Source: Arenibacterium halophilum
GTDB taxonomy: Bacteria; Pseudomonadota; Alphaproteobacteria; Rhodobacterales; Rhodobacteraceae
Assembly: GCF_005938225.1 (NCBI RefSeq)
Contig: NZ_VCPC01000004.1
Span: forward strand, 62,001-126,000
Direction of reading: 5' to 3'
DNA: 64,000 nucleotides
Every line of letters begins with the position of its first letter. The stretch's first letter is position 1. Position numbers and translations under genes: made by a program. The notes beneath the pieces were generated by a model, which was not told the origin of the DNA, ran no database searches, and worked only from the letters and a program-made list of their open reading frames with translations. Positions 54,156 through 62,239 of the stretch are shown here, piece by piece.

Positions 54156-55693
54156 GCCTCTTCCCTCAGCTTGAACCGCTGGATCTTGCCGGTCGCCGTT
54201 TTCGGCAGATCATCGACAAAGTGAATCCAGCGCGGATATTTCCATTTGCCGATCTTGGTCTGGATCTGGGTTTTCAAATCCTGCTCCAGCCCGTCGGCGT
54301 CCACGCCCTGTTTCAGCACCACGAAGGCCTTCGGCTTTTCGAGCCCTTCCTCGTCGCGCGCCGCAACCACCGCCGCCTCAAGAACCGAGGGGTGCGAGAC
54401 CAGCGCCTGTTCCACCTCGAAGGGCGACACCCAGATGCCCGAGACCTTGAACATGTCATCGGTGCGCCCGCAGTAGACAAATCGGCCCTCGGGAGTCAGC
54501 TCGTATTTGTCGCCCGTCCGCGTCCATTCACCTTCGAACGTCGCGCGGCTTTTGCCCCGCTGGTTCCAATAGCCATCGGCCGCCGAAGCGCCGCGCACCA
54601 GAAGCTCGCCAATACCGCCCGCGCCCACGTCGGCCCCGGTTTCATCGACCAGCCGCAGGTCATACCCCGGAACCGCCACGCCCGAGGTACCGTACACCAC
54701 ATCGCCCGGCGCATTGCTGAGGAAGATGTGCAGCATTTCCGTGGACCCAACACCATCAAGGATGTCGCAATTCCACAGCGCGCGCCATTTCTTGCCCACT
54801 TCCTCGGGCAATGCCTCGCCCGCAGAAATGCAGCAGCGCAGCGGCGCGTCGGGCTTTGCGGCCTTTTCCAGATGGGCGACCGTCGCGGCATAGAGCGTTG
54901 GCACGCCGCAGAAGATCGTCGGCTTTTCCGCGTCCAGCACGGCCAGCGCGCTGTCGGGCGTGGGGCGGCCGTTGAACAGGATCGCGGTGGCGCCGACCGA
55001 CATCGGGAAGGTCATGCCATTGCCCATGCCATAGGCAAAGAACAGCTTGGCCACCGAGAAAATCGTATCGTCCTCGCGGATGCCCAGCACCTGCGCCCCG
55101 TAAGTGTCTGACGTGGCCTGCAAGCTGCCGTGCACATGGCGCACGCCCTTGGGCTGGCCTGTGGACCCCGAGGAATAGAGCCAGAAGGCGGTTTCGTCCG
55201 GGCAGACATCCAGCGCGTCTTGCGCCTCGGCCCCCGCGATGAAATCGACGTAAGAGGTGGTGCCTTCCGGCGCGTTCTCACCGATCACCACAACCTGCCG
55301 GACGTAGGGGCTGGCCTTGATGGCATCCTCGACCACGGGCCAGAGTTCTTCCGACACGAAGACCACGGCGGCGCGGCTGTCTTTCAGGATCACCTCGTAC
55401 ACCGGGCCGGCCAGCAGCGTGTTCAGCGGGATTGGCACGACCCCGGCCTTGAGCGCGCCCCAGAAGATCACCGGGAATTCCAGTTGATCCAGCACCAGCA
55501 TCGCGGCCCGGGTTTCCGGCGTGACACCAGCGCGGGCCAGCGCATCGGCCATGCGGCCTGTCTGATCCGCCAGTTCGCCGTATCCGATGGCGCGCCGGGC
55601 GCCCGCTGCCTCGCGGAAGGCCACCTTGTTGGCGCGCCCCTCCTTTACGTGCCGGTCCACAAAATAGACGGCCGCGTTCCCCGATTGCACCAT
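54152..55693 (-). CDS. bclA: Benzoate-CoA ligase family enzyme
   Basis: This 513-residue ANL-family acid-CoA ligase has the phosphate loop YSSGSTGQPKGVRHVHG, GVGSTEMLHIF, the hinge region YCGRTDDMFKVSGIWVSP and the terminal lysine motif TATGKIQRFKL. It activates benzoate (or a close analogue) to benzoyl-CoA, the substrate of BoxAB. The length and the GSTEMLHIFLSN motif fit the benzoate-CoA ligase family rather than acetate ligases. GGGGAGG lies before the ATG at 55693. Two BoxR-like sites are found 74-107 bases upstream. The symbol follows the Azoarcus name; substrate preference is inferred. Confidence 0.88.
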   Translation of the reverse strand: MVQSGNAAVYFVDRHVKEGRANKVAFREAAGARRAIGYGELADQTGRMADALARAGVTPETRAAMLVLDQLEFPVIFWGALKAGVVPIPLNTLLAGPVYEVILKDSRAAVVFVSEELWPVVEDAIKASPYVRQVVVIGENAPEGTTSYVDFIAGAEAQDALDVCPDETAFWLYSSGSTGQPKGVRHVHGSLQATSDTYGAQVLGIREDDTIFSVAKLFFAYGMGNGMTFPMSVGATAILFNGRPTPDSALAVLDAEKPTIFCGVPTLYAATVAHLEKAAKPDAPLRCCISAGEALPEEVGKKWRALWNCDILDGVGSTEMLHIFLSNAPGDVVYGTSGVAVPGYDLRLVDETGADVGAGGIGELLVRGASAADGYWNQRGKSRATFEGEWTRTGDKYELTPEGRFVYCGRTDDMFKVSGIWVSPFEVEQALVSHPSVLEAAVVAARDEEGLEKPKAFVVLKQGVDADGLEQDLKTQIQTKIGKWKYPRWIHFVDDLPKTATGKIQRFKLREEA

Positions 55694-55766
55694 GCTTTTC
55701 CTCCCCGTGGTCCGCAGGGGCGCCAGAACGGGCGAATCCCTGCTGAACTGCGTCCAACGCGCATTG

Positions 55767-55800
55767 TGCAAGATAGTGCCGAAACTGGCATTATAATGCA
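55767..55800. promoter_or_regulatory. Two BoxR-like operators upstream of the benzoate-CoA ligase gene
   Basis: TGCAagatagTGCC (55767-55780) and GGCAttataaTGCA (55787-55800), each with one changed half-site, have centres 20 bases apart. They lie in the gap after the feruloyl-CoA synthase gene and suggest an own promoter for the ligase operon. Confidence 0.65.
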
Positions 55801-55810
55801 AGTCTGATTG

Positions 55811-57616
55811 TCAGCTTCGGATCACAGCCGGGTCGGCATCGTCGTAGAGGCGATCCAGCAGCGCGCGGCGGCGCGTCAGGATCTTGCGGAAGTTCAGGTT
55901 GCCCTTGGCGGTGATCTCGCCATCGGCGATCGAGGGCGGTTCGGCCATAACGATCGCGCGCGTCACCCGCATCGACGACCCGGCCGCCTTGCTGGCGAGC
56001 GCGGTCAGGCGCGGCGCCAATGCCTCGCGCACAGCATCGGACACCACGGCCCCCGCACCATCGTCGCCCGCCGCGACATGGGCGGCCAACCCCGGCCCCG
56101 GCACGACCAGCAACCCGATTTGGTCGCGCCCTTCGCCCGTGATGACCAGATCGGCCACCAGCGGCGCCAACGCCACCAGCAGATCGAGCCGCAATTGCGC
56201 GGCGCGCACCCAGGTGCCTGTGGTCAGCTTGAAATCTTCCGAAATCCGCCCGTCAAAGCGCAGCCCCTTGTTCATGTCGTCCGGGTCGACAAAGCCCATC
56301 GCATCGCCGGTGACAAAGAACCCTTCTTCGTCGAAGGCGTCGCGCGTCTTGTCCGGGTCGTTGAAATACCCCGGCATGATGTTCGGCCCCTTCACCCGAA
56401 TCTCGTAGCGGTTGTCGTCGTCCGGGATCATCTTGATTGTCGTGCCCGTCATCGGCACGCCCACGATGCCCGAGCGGTCAATGCGTTCATGCTGAATGAT
56501 GCAGGCGGGCGCGGTTTCGGTCAGCCCCCATGAGGAGGTCATCAAGGGCACGTCGCCGCGCACCTCGCGCGCCATAGATTCAAGATCGGCCCAGACATCC
56601 TGCGGCAGCGACGCCCCGGCATAGAAGATCATGTCGAGGTCGCGGAAATAGCTTTGGCGCAGGGTTTCATTCTCGCGCATCGCGTCGCGCAGCATGGCAA
56701 AGCCAACCGGCACGTTGAAGGAAATCGTGCCCCCGATCATCGCATTGTTCTCGATGCTGGTGTCCACCAGCCCCTTGGCCGGTTTGCCTTCGTCAATGTA
56801 CAGGCTGCCACCGTTGGCCAGCACCATGTTGAAGTTGTGCGAGCCGCCAAAGACGTGGTTCCAAGGCAGCCAGTCCACCAAACGCGGTGGGTTTTCCCTC
56901 ACGAAAGGCAGCGCATCGGCCAGCTGCGCCTGATTGGCGCACATCATCCGATGCGTCGTCAGCACGCCCTTGGGCGACGAGGTAGAGCCTGAGGTCATCA
57001 GGATCTTGGCGACCGTATCGGGGCCAACCTTGGCGGCGGCCTCATCCACGCCAGCCATATCGCCGCGCAGCTCGGCAAAGGCGGTCTGCCCCGCGCCGGT
57101 GTTGCGGCTGGTGACCAGCAGGCGGCCTTCCATCTCGGGCATGGCCAGCGCTTCGGCGAACCGCGCGCCATCGACCGCGAACACCATGCGCGGGTCGATC
57201 AGGCCCAGGACGTGGCGCAGTTGCGCATGGGCGCCGGGGATCAGCGAATATTGCTCGGCCACCGGGACAATGGGGATGCCGACATATTGCGCGGCCAGCG
57301 TCAGCAATCCGTGATCAACCCCGTTGCCCGAAATCACCAGGATCGGCGTGTCAGGCCCCAGCCGCTGCGCCAGCAGCCCGCCCGCAATGGCGCGCACCTC
57401 GGCCAGCGCGGCGGCATAGGTCACCTCGCGCCAGCCTGCACCATCGCGTTCAGCCAGAAACACGGTATCGGGACGCAACTCGGCCCAGCGGTGCAGCCAA
57501 TCCGATGTCTTTTCAACGAATTCGGACAGTTCATAGCCCGAGCGCAGCAGGATCGTGCCATCGGCCCGGTCTTCGCGCGTTACGTAATGCGGGCGGTAGT
57601 TTGCAAGTTCAGCCAT
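55811..57616 (-). CDS. fcs: Feruloyl-CoA synthase family ligase
   Basis: This 601-residue ANL-family ligase has MTSGSTSSPKGVLTTHRMMC, SSWGLTETAPACII and a C-terminal hinge reading LRFDGRISEDFKLTTGTWV, where DFKL replaces the usual Lys-Gly hinge, as is typical of the feruloyl-CoA synthase subgroup. The C-terminal NLNFRKIL is also like that group. It activates ferulate or p-coumarate to CoA thioesters. It overlaps the marR gene by eight bases and follows the crotonase gene, the fcs-ech arrangement of phenylpropenoid degradation. No vanillin dehydrogenase is visible here. Confidence 0.85.
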   Translation of the reverse strand: MAELANYRPHYVTREDRADGTILLRSGYELSEFVEKTSDWLHRWAELRPDTVFLAERDGAGWREVTYAAALAEVRAIAGGLLAQRLGPDTPILVISGNGVDHGLLTLAAQYVGIPIVPVAEQYSLIPGAHAQLRHVLGLIDPRMVFAVDGARFAEALAMPEMEGRLLVTSRNTGAGQTAFAELRGDMAGVDEAAAKVGPDTVAKILMTSGSTSSPKGVLTTHRMMCANQAQLADALPFVRENPPRLVDWLPWNHVFGGSHNFNMVLANGGSLYIDEGKPAKGLVDTSIENNAMIGGTISFNVPVGFAMLRDAMRENETLRQSYFRDLDMIFYAGASLPQDVWADLESMAREVRGDVPLMTSSWGLTETAPACIIQHERIDRSGIVGVPMTGTTIKMIPDDDNRYEIRVKGPNIMPGYFNDPDKTRDAFDEEGFFVTGDAMGFVDPDDMNKGLRFDGRISEDFKLTTGTWVRAAQLRLDLLVALAPLVADLVITGEGRDQIGLLVVPGPGLAAHVAAGDDGAGAVVSDAVREALAPRLTALASKAAGSSMRVTRAIVMAEPPSIADGEITAKGNLNFRKILTRRRALLDRLYDDADPAVIRS

Positions 57617-58106
57617 CCGAGGTCTCCCCTTCCTCTGGCGTTTCTATGCGCAGCAGCGCAGCAATCAGCGCCTGCCGCTCCGGTTCTGCCAAAGCGCGGG
57701 CGACCCGGTCTTCGTGCTCTTGAACAGCGTGGATCGCCGTGCCGCAAAGCGCGCGTCCCTCCTCTGTCGGATCCAGCGCATAGGCACGGCGATCGTCGGG
57801 CGAAGGATTGCGGCAGATCAGTCCGGCGCGTTCCAACTCGTCGATCACCAGAACAAGGTTCGGGCGTTCGATCGCCAGCACCTCGGCCAATTGCGACTGG
57901 CGCAGGCCCGGATTGTCGACCACCACCACCAGCGCCGAAAAGCTCAGCATCCGCAGGCCCAGAGGGGCCAGCGCGGCATTCAGATCGGACTGAATCACAT
58001 GAAACGCGCGCTTCATGGTGTAGCCCGAGAATTGGCGCAGCGTGCGGTCTGCTGCAATCAGGCTGTCGTCAGGCCGATCCCCGGCCCGAGGGCTGGACCC
58101 AGGCAT
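57609..58106 (-). CDS. MarR-family regulator of the phenylpropenoid operon
   Basis: This 165-residue MarR-type regulator has a winged helix with LRQSQLAEVLAIERPNLVLV, the wing NPSPDDRRAYALDPTEEG and dimerisation helices at both ends. Regulators in this position (FerR/CouR-like) are released by feruloyl- or coumaroyl-CoA. It lies between the crotonase gene (six-base gap) and the ligase gene (eight-base overlap). Palindromes in the promoter upstream of the crotonase gene are its most likely operators, implying autoregulation. Confidence 0.88.
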   Translation of the reverse strand: MPGSSPRAGDRPDDSLIAADRTLRQFSGYTMKRAFHVIQSDLNAALAPLGLRMLSFSALVVVVDNPGLRQSQLAEVLAIERPNLVLVIDELERAGLICRNPSPDDRRAYALDPTEEGRALCGTAIHAVQEHEDRVARALAEPERQALIAALLRIETPEEGETSDG

Positions 58107-58112
58107 CCCGGC

Positions 58113-58880
58113 CTACCGGAACGCGGGGGGGCGTTTTTCAAGGAAGGCGGCCAGCCCCTCGACAGCGTCGGGGCTGGTCTGCGTCAGCGCGGCGCAGAGG
58201 CTTTCGGCAAAGAAGCCATCGGCCTTGGCCATATCCTCGATCCGCGAAATCGCCTGCACCATCACATAGTTCGACAGCCCGGCGTTGTCGGCGATCTTGC
58301 GCGCTAGGTCATAAGCCATGGGCAGCGCCTCGCCTTCGCCCACGGCGTAATGCGCAAGGCCAAGGCGTTCGCCGTCTTCGGCACCGTATTTGCGGCCCGT
58401 CAGCATCATCTCGATCATCCGGTCGGCACCAAGGATGCGGCCCACCCGCACCGTGGCCCCGCCGCCCACGAAGATGCCACGCCGCCCCTCGGGCAGCTGA
58501 AAGATCACCGAAGGCTCGGCAATGCGCACATGGGTCGCGGTTGCCAGTTCCAGCCCGCCGCCGATCACTGCACCGGTCATGGCCGAGACGATCGGAACGC
58601 CGCAATACTGGATCCGGTCCATCACCGCGTGCCAGTTGCGCGAATGGCGCATGGTCTGTTCGGAATCGCGCTGAACATGCTCGCTCAGATCCAGACCCGA
58701 GCAGTAATGCCCGCCCGCGCCGGTCATCACCACCACGCGCACACCGTCGGGAATGTTCGAGAAAAACGCATCCAACTCGGCCAGCAGCCCGTCGGACATG
58801 GCGTTGCGTTTATCGGGACGGTTCATCGTCAGCGTGGCGATCCGGTCTTCGACCTTCACCAACAGATACGGTTCAGCCAT
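58113..58880 (-). CDS. Crotonase-family feruloyl-CoA hydratase/lyase-like enzyme
   Basis: This 255-residue enzyme has IATLTMNRPDKRNAMSDGLL, the first oxyanion segment HYCSGLDLSE and the second, SAMTGAVIGGGLELATATHV, followed by FQLPEGRRGIFVGGGATVRV. Beside a feruloyl-CoA synthase it most likely hydrates the side chain of feruloyl-CoA and cleaves it to vanillin and acetyl-CoA, although an ordinary enoyl-CoA hydratase is not excluded. ATG at 58880 has GGGGAGGG upstream. First gene of the crotonase-marR-fcs operon. Confidence 0.82.
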   Translation of the reverse strand: MAEPYLLVKVEDRIATLTMNRPDKRNAMSDGLLAELDAFFSNIPDGVRVVVMTGAGGHYCSGLDLSEHVQRDSEQTMRHSRNWHAVMDRIQYCGVPIVSAMTGAVIGGGLELATATHVRIAEPSVIFQLPEGRRGIFVGGGATVRVGRILGADRMIEMMLTGRKYGAEDGERLGLAHYAVGEGEALPMAYDLARKIADNAGLSNYVMVQAISRIEDMAKADGFFAESLCAALTQTSPDAVEGLAAFLEKRPPAFR

Positions 58881-58906
58881 GGCGCCCTCCCCAAGCGACA
58901 AACTTA

Positions 58907-58931
58907 GTTATACCTTATAACCATTATGGTT
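58907..58931. promoter_or_regulatory. Overlapping palindromes upstream of the crotonase-marR-fcs operon
   Basis: GTTATAcctTATAAC (58907-58921) and AACCATtATGGTT (58919-58931) are perfect inverted repeats sharing three bases, 27-51 bases before the crotonase start. They are likely binding sites for the MarR protein of the operon. Part of the first, AGTTATACCT, reappears at 62132-62141 near the TRAP genes. Confidence 0.65.
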
Positions 58932-58963
58932 AGTATCCGCCTCCCGGCATTGCAAGATATTTG

Positions 58964-60280
58964 TCAGCCGGGAAGCAGGAAGAGCGTGATCGCGGGAAAA
59001 GCCACCAGCAAGATCACCCGGATGATGTCGGTGCCCACGAAATACATAACCGCCTTATATGTCTCGATAATCGGGGTCTTCGGATCCATCGAGTTGATGA
59101 TGAACAGGTTCATACCCACCGGCGGCGTGATCAGCCCCACCTCGACCACGATCAGTACAAGGATGCCGAACCAGATCGCGACGTGTTCCGCGCTCATCCC
59201 GAAGTCGAGCACCGAGATCACCGGAAAGAAGATCGGGATCGTCAGCAGGATCATCGACAGGCTGTCCATCAGGCAGCCGAAGACAAGGTAGAAGACAAGG
59301 ATCAGCGAAAGCACGGTCAACGGGCTGAAGCCCTGGCTGACAACATAATTCGACAGCTCTTGCGGCACTTGCGTCAGCGCAAGGAAGCCGTTGTAGAAGG
59401 CCGCGCCCAGCACGATGAAGAAAATCATCGCCGTGGATTTCGCGGTCACCATGAAGCTTTCGCTAAGGGTGCGCCAAGTCAGCCCGCCGTTCAGTAATGC
59501 AATCAACCCGGTGCCCGCTGCGCCCACGGCAGCGCCCTCGGTCGGTGTGAACCACCCCATGTAGATGCCGCCGACGACCAGACCAAAGACCAGCAGAACC
59601 GGCCACACGTCGATCAGCGCAACGAACCGGTCGCGCATCGGCACCGGCGGACGTGTGCCTGCCGCTTCGGGGTGCAAGCGGACGTAGACGGAAATCGCAA
59701 TCACGTAGCCGATGGCAGCAAGGATGCCGGGGATAAAGGCCGCGAGGAACAGCTTGGCAATGTTCTGCTCCGTCAGGATGGCATAGATCACCAGCACCAC
59801 GGAGGGCGGGATCAGGATGCCCAGCGTCCCGCCGGCGGCCAGTGTGGCAGTCGAAAAGCCCCCGGCATAGCCGTATTGCTTCAATTCGGGCAGCGCCACG
59901 CGGCCCATGGTGGCGGCGGTCGCCAGCGACGACCCGCAAATTGCGCCAAACCCCGCGCAGGCCCCGATGGCGGCCATGGCGACCCCACCGCGACGGTGGC
60001 CCAGAAAGCCCTCGGCCGCCTTGAACAGCGCCGTGCTCATCCCGCCCAGCGTCGCGAAATGCCCCATCAGCAGGAACATTGGAACGATGGTCAGCGAATA
60101 GCTGGAGAAGGTCGTGTAGGTTTCGTTCTTCAACCGCGAGAAGGCGACATTGGTGCCATCTGTCACCAGAATCAGCCCGACCAGCCCGACCAGGAACATC
60201 GCCAGCCCGATCGGCAAGCGGATGAAGATAAGGATCATCAGCGCGGGAAACGAATAAATCCCGATTTCGAGCGCAGTCAT
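58964..60280 (-). CDS. TRAP transporter large permease (DctM type)
   Basis: This 438-residue inner-membrane protein has about twelve helices. It shows GACAGFGAICGSSLATAATM and TLAAGGTLGILIPPSVVLVI, the typical DctM signatures, and ends VILLVAFPAITLFLLPG. It forms the sodium-driven transport channel. Its ATG shares one base with the stop of the small permease gene (TGATG). It is the last gene of the TRAP operon. Confidence 0.93.
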   Translation of the reverse strand: MTALEIGIYSFPALMILIFIRLPIGLAMFLVGLVGLILVTDGTNVAFSRLKNETYTTFSSYSLTIVPMFLLMGHFATLGGMSTALFKAAEGFLGHRRGGVAMAAIGACAGFGAICGSSLATAATMGRVALPELKQYGYAGGFSTATLAAGGTLGILIPPSVVLVIYAILTEQNIAKLFLAAFIPGILAAIGYVIAISVYVRLHPEAAGTRPPVPMRDRFVALIDVWPVLLVFGLVVGGIYMGWFTPTEGAAVGAAGTGLIALLNGGLTWRTLSESFMVTAKSTAMIFFIVLGAAFYNGFLALTQVPQELSNYVVSQGFSPLTVLSLILVFYLVFGCLMDSLSMILLTIPIFFPVISVLDFGMSAEHVAIWFGILVLIVVEVGLITPPVGMNLFIINSMDPKTPIIETYKAVMYFVGTDIIRVILLVAFPAITLFLLPG

Positions 60281-60861
60281 CAGTTCGTCTCCACACCGTT
60301 GTCCAGCACCCCGCGACGGGTGACGAATTCGTAAACGCGCACCAGCGCGACGTAGCAGCTGACAATGGCCGAGACCACGGCGCCGAAGAGGCTGGCGGCA
60401 TAGGCCCACCAGACCGGGAATTGCAGCAGGAAACTGGTTTCCATGTACCGCTGCTTGCTGATCATGCCGTCATACAGCCGCCACGCGATCAGGATCAGCA
60501 CGCCGGCAAAGACGATTTCGGTCAGCATCCGCAGCAGTCGGTCCAGCCAGTCGGGAAAAAAGTCGGCAAACAGATCGACCGAGGCATGGCTGCTGGTGAT
60601 CTGGCACAGCGGGATGAAGGCGAAGATGGCAAAGGCGACACCGGCCTCGACCAGTTCGTAATCGCCGTTGACCGGGCCGACGCCCGCACCGATGGCCCAT
60701 TCGGAAAACCCGGGCGCGATGGATTGCATGAACGATCCATGGAACAGCCCGTTCAGCAGGCGCCCCGCGATCGACACGCAGGTCAGAACGATCAGAAAGC
60801 TAAGGACAATTCCGCCCAGGGCCGCCATCAGCTTGGACAGCCCCATCATCACCTGTTTCAT
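60280..60861 (-). CDS. TRAP transporter small permease (DctQ type)
   Basis: This 193-residue protein has four transmembrane helices, including GGIVLSFLIVLTCVSIAG, VAFAIFAFIPLCQI and YAASLFGAVVSAIVSCYVAL, with the central HASVDLFADFFP motif that is usual in DctQ proteins. It pairs with the large permease, to which it is coupled by one base. The gene follows the binding-protein gene after 100 bases with no clear terminator between. Confidence 0.9.
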   Translation of the reverse strand: MKQVMMGLSKLMAALGGIVLSFLIVLTCVSIAGRLLNGLFHGSFMQSIAPGFSEWAIGAGVGPVNGDYELVEAGVAFAIFAFIPLCQITSSHASVDLFADFFPDWLDRLLRMLTEIVFAGVLILIAWRLYDGMISKQRYMETSFLLQFPVWWAYAASLFGAVVSAIVSCYVALVRVYEFVTRRGVLDNGVETN

Positions 60862-60961
60862 GGCCTACCCCCTGGCCCGATGCGTGGCCGTTTTCCGGCC
60901 TATCGGCTTGGATCGGGGCCCGGCGTCACTGCGCCGTGGCCCCTTGGCTTTGCGTGACCGA

Positions 60962-62008
60962 TTACTCGGTGTATTTGTCGATCAGCATCCGTGCTTCGTC
61001 CAGAAGCGCCTGACCGTCCTTGCCACGCTTGTTCATGTCCTCGACCCATTCGTCGTAGATGGGCTGCGACAGCTTGCGCCACTCTTCGGTATCGGCCTCC
61101 GAGATGGTGATGATGTTGTTGCCGCGATCCACGGCCACCTGACGTGCCGGGCCGTCCGAGTCGGCCTGAGTGCCGCCCGCAAAGACCGAGAATTCAAGGC
61201 CCGAGTTATCGTCGATCACCTTCTTCAGATCGTCGGGCAGGCTTTCATACTTGTCCTTGTTCATCGCCAGAACAAAGGTCAGCACATACAGCGCCTTTCC
61301 GGTGAATTCGGTGTGGTTGCCCACCAGTTCCGGCACTTTCAGCGCGGTGGTCACTTCCCACGGGATGGTGGTGCCGTCGATCACGCCTTTCGACAGGCCC
61401 TCGGACACGGCAGGCACAGGCATACCAACCGGAGTCGCGCCCAGCTTGGTCAGCAGCGAGTTGACCGAACGCGAGCCGCCGCGAATCTTCATACCCTGCA
61501 GATCTTCAGGCTTTTCGACCGGATCCTTGGTGTGGATCATGCCCGGGCCGTGGACCCATGTGCCCAGAATGTGCACATCGCGGAATTCGTCATCCTTCAT
61601 GTGCTTTTCGAACATTTCCCAATAGGCACGGCTGACCGCGCGGGCGTTCGTCATCATGAAGGGCAGTTCGAACACTTCGGTCGTCGGGAAGCGGCCCGGA
61701 GTATAGCCGACCACGGTCCAGACGATGTCAGCGACGCCGTCGATGGCCTGGTCCATCAGCTCTGGCGGCTTGCCACCCAGCTGCATCGAGGGATAACGAT
61801 CAACCTTGATGCGGCCGTCCGACGCTTTTTCGACGTTGTCGGCCCAGACATCCAGAACCAGTTTCGGCACATTGGCCTGCGCGGGCAGGAACTGGTGCAG
61901 CTTCAGCGTCACCTCTTGCGCGATGGCCGAGGTCGCCCCAAAGCCGGTCGCCAGCGCTGCGATGGCCGCAGCACCCACGTATCCCATCAGTTTTCTACGA
62001 TTGGTCAT
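60962..62008 (-). CDS. TRAP transporter substrate-binding protein (DctP type)
   Basis: This 348-residue periplasmic protein has a signal peptide (RKLMGYVGAAAIAALATGFG, then SAIAQ) and the DctP fold: VTLKLHQFLPAQANVPKLVL and LQGMKIRGGSRSVNSLLTKL with the conserved Arg that binds a carboxylate. A carboxylic acid ligand is therefore expected; the position beside aromatic-acid genes and the operators upstream suggest benzoate or a phenylpropenoid. ATG at 62008 has GGGAGGAAC upstream. First gene of the TRAP operon. Confidence 0.92.
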   Translation of the reverse strand: MTNRRKLMGYVGAAAIAALATGFGATSAIAQEVTLKLHQFLPAQANVPKLVLDVWADNVEKASDGRIKVDRYPSMQLGGKPPELMDQAIDGVADIVWTVVGYTPGRFPTTEVFELPFMMTNARAVSRAYWEMFEKHMKDDEFRDVHILGTWVHGPGMIHTKDPVEKPEDLQGMKIRGGSRSVNSLLTKLGATPVGMPVPAVSEGLSKGVIDGTTIPWEVTTALKVPELVGNHTEFTGKALYVLTFVLAMNKDKYESLPDDLKKVIDDNSGLEFSVFAGGTQADSDGPARQVAVDRGNNIITISEADTEEWRKLSQPIYDEWVEDMNKRGKDGQALLDEARMLIDKYTE

Positions 62009-62034
62009 AAGTTCCTCCCTTTGACCCCCTGTTT

Positions 62035-62048
62035 TGCAATATAGTGCA
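62035..62048. promoter_or_regulatory. BoxR-like operator upstream of the TRAP operon
   Basis: A perfect TGCAatatagTGCA lies 27-40 bases before the binding-protein start. A further half-site, ATATTGCA, ends at 62067. On the minus strand TTGCAA (62068-62063) and TATATT (62043-62038) could be -35 and -10 elements with a 19-base spacer, so a bound repressor would cover the promoter. Confidence 0.65.
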
Positions 62049-62102
62049 CGTAGACACTTATATTGCAACATCTAAGCGACAGTCATGTTAAGCCATGCCA
62101 CG

Positions 62103-62155
62103 CGGCCGCGCGATTCGTCAATTTTGTTATGAGTTATACCTAATCCGCGCGGCCG
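62103..62155. promoter_or_regulatory. Inverted repeat enclosing a MarR-type half-site upstream of the TRAP genes
   Basis: A perfect 10-bp inverted repeat (CGGCCGCGCG at 62103-62112, CGCGCGGCCG at 62146-62155) flanks an AT-rich segment containing GTTATGAGTTATACCTAAT. AGTTATACCT (62132-62141) is identical to part of the palindrome in front of the crotonase-marR-fcs operon. Confidence 0.5.
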
Positions 62156-62182
62156 GACATGGGTTGCCGCCGCAACAACTAT

Positions 62183-62212
62183 AACGACCCGCCAGCATTT
62201 GCCAACGGGTCG
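62183..62212 (-). terminator. Hairpin after the fumarylacetoacetase-family gene
   Basis: On the minus strand CGACCCG and CGGGTCG pair around a 14-base loop, followed by TTATAGTTGTTG. It lies about 30 bases after the gene's stop and probably terminates it. Confidence 0.6.
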
Positions 62213-62239
62213 AATAAACCGCCGATCGGAATTTTCGCC

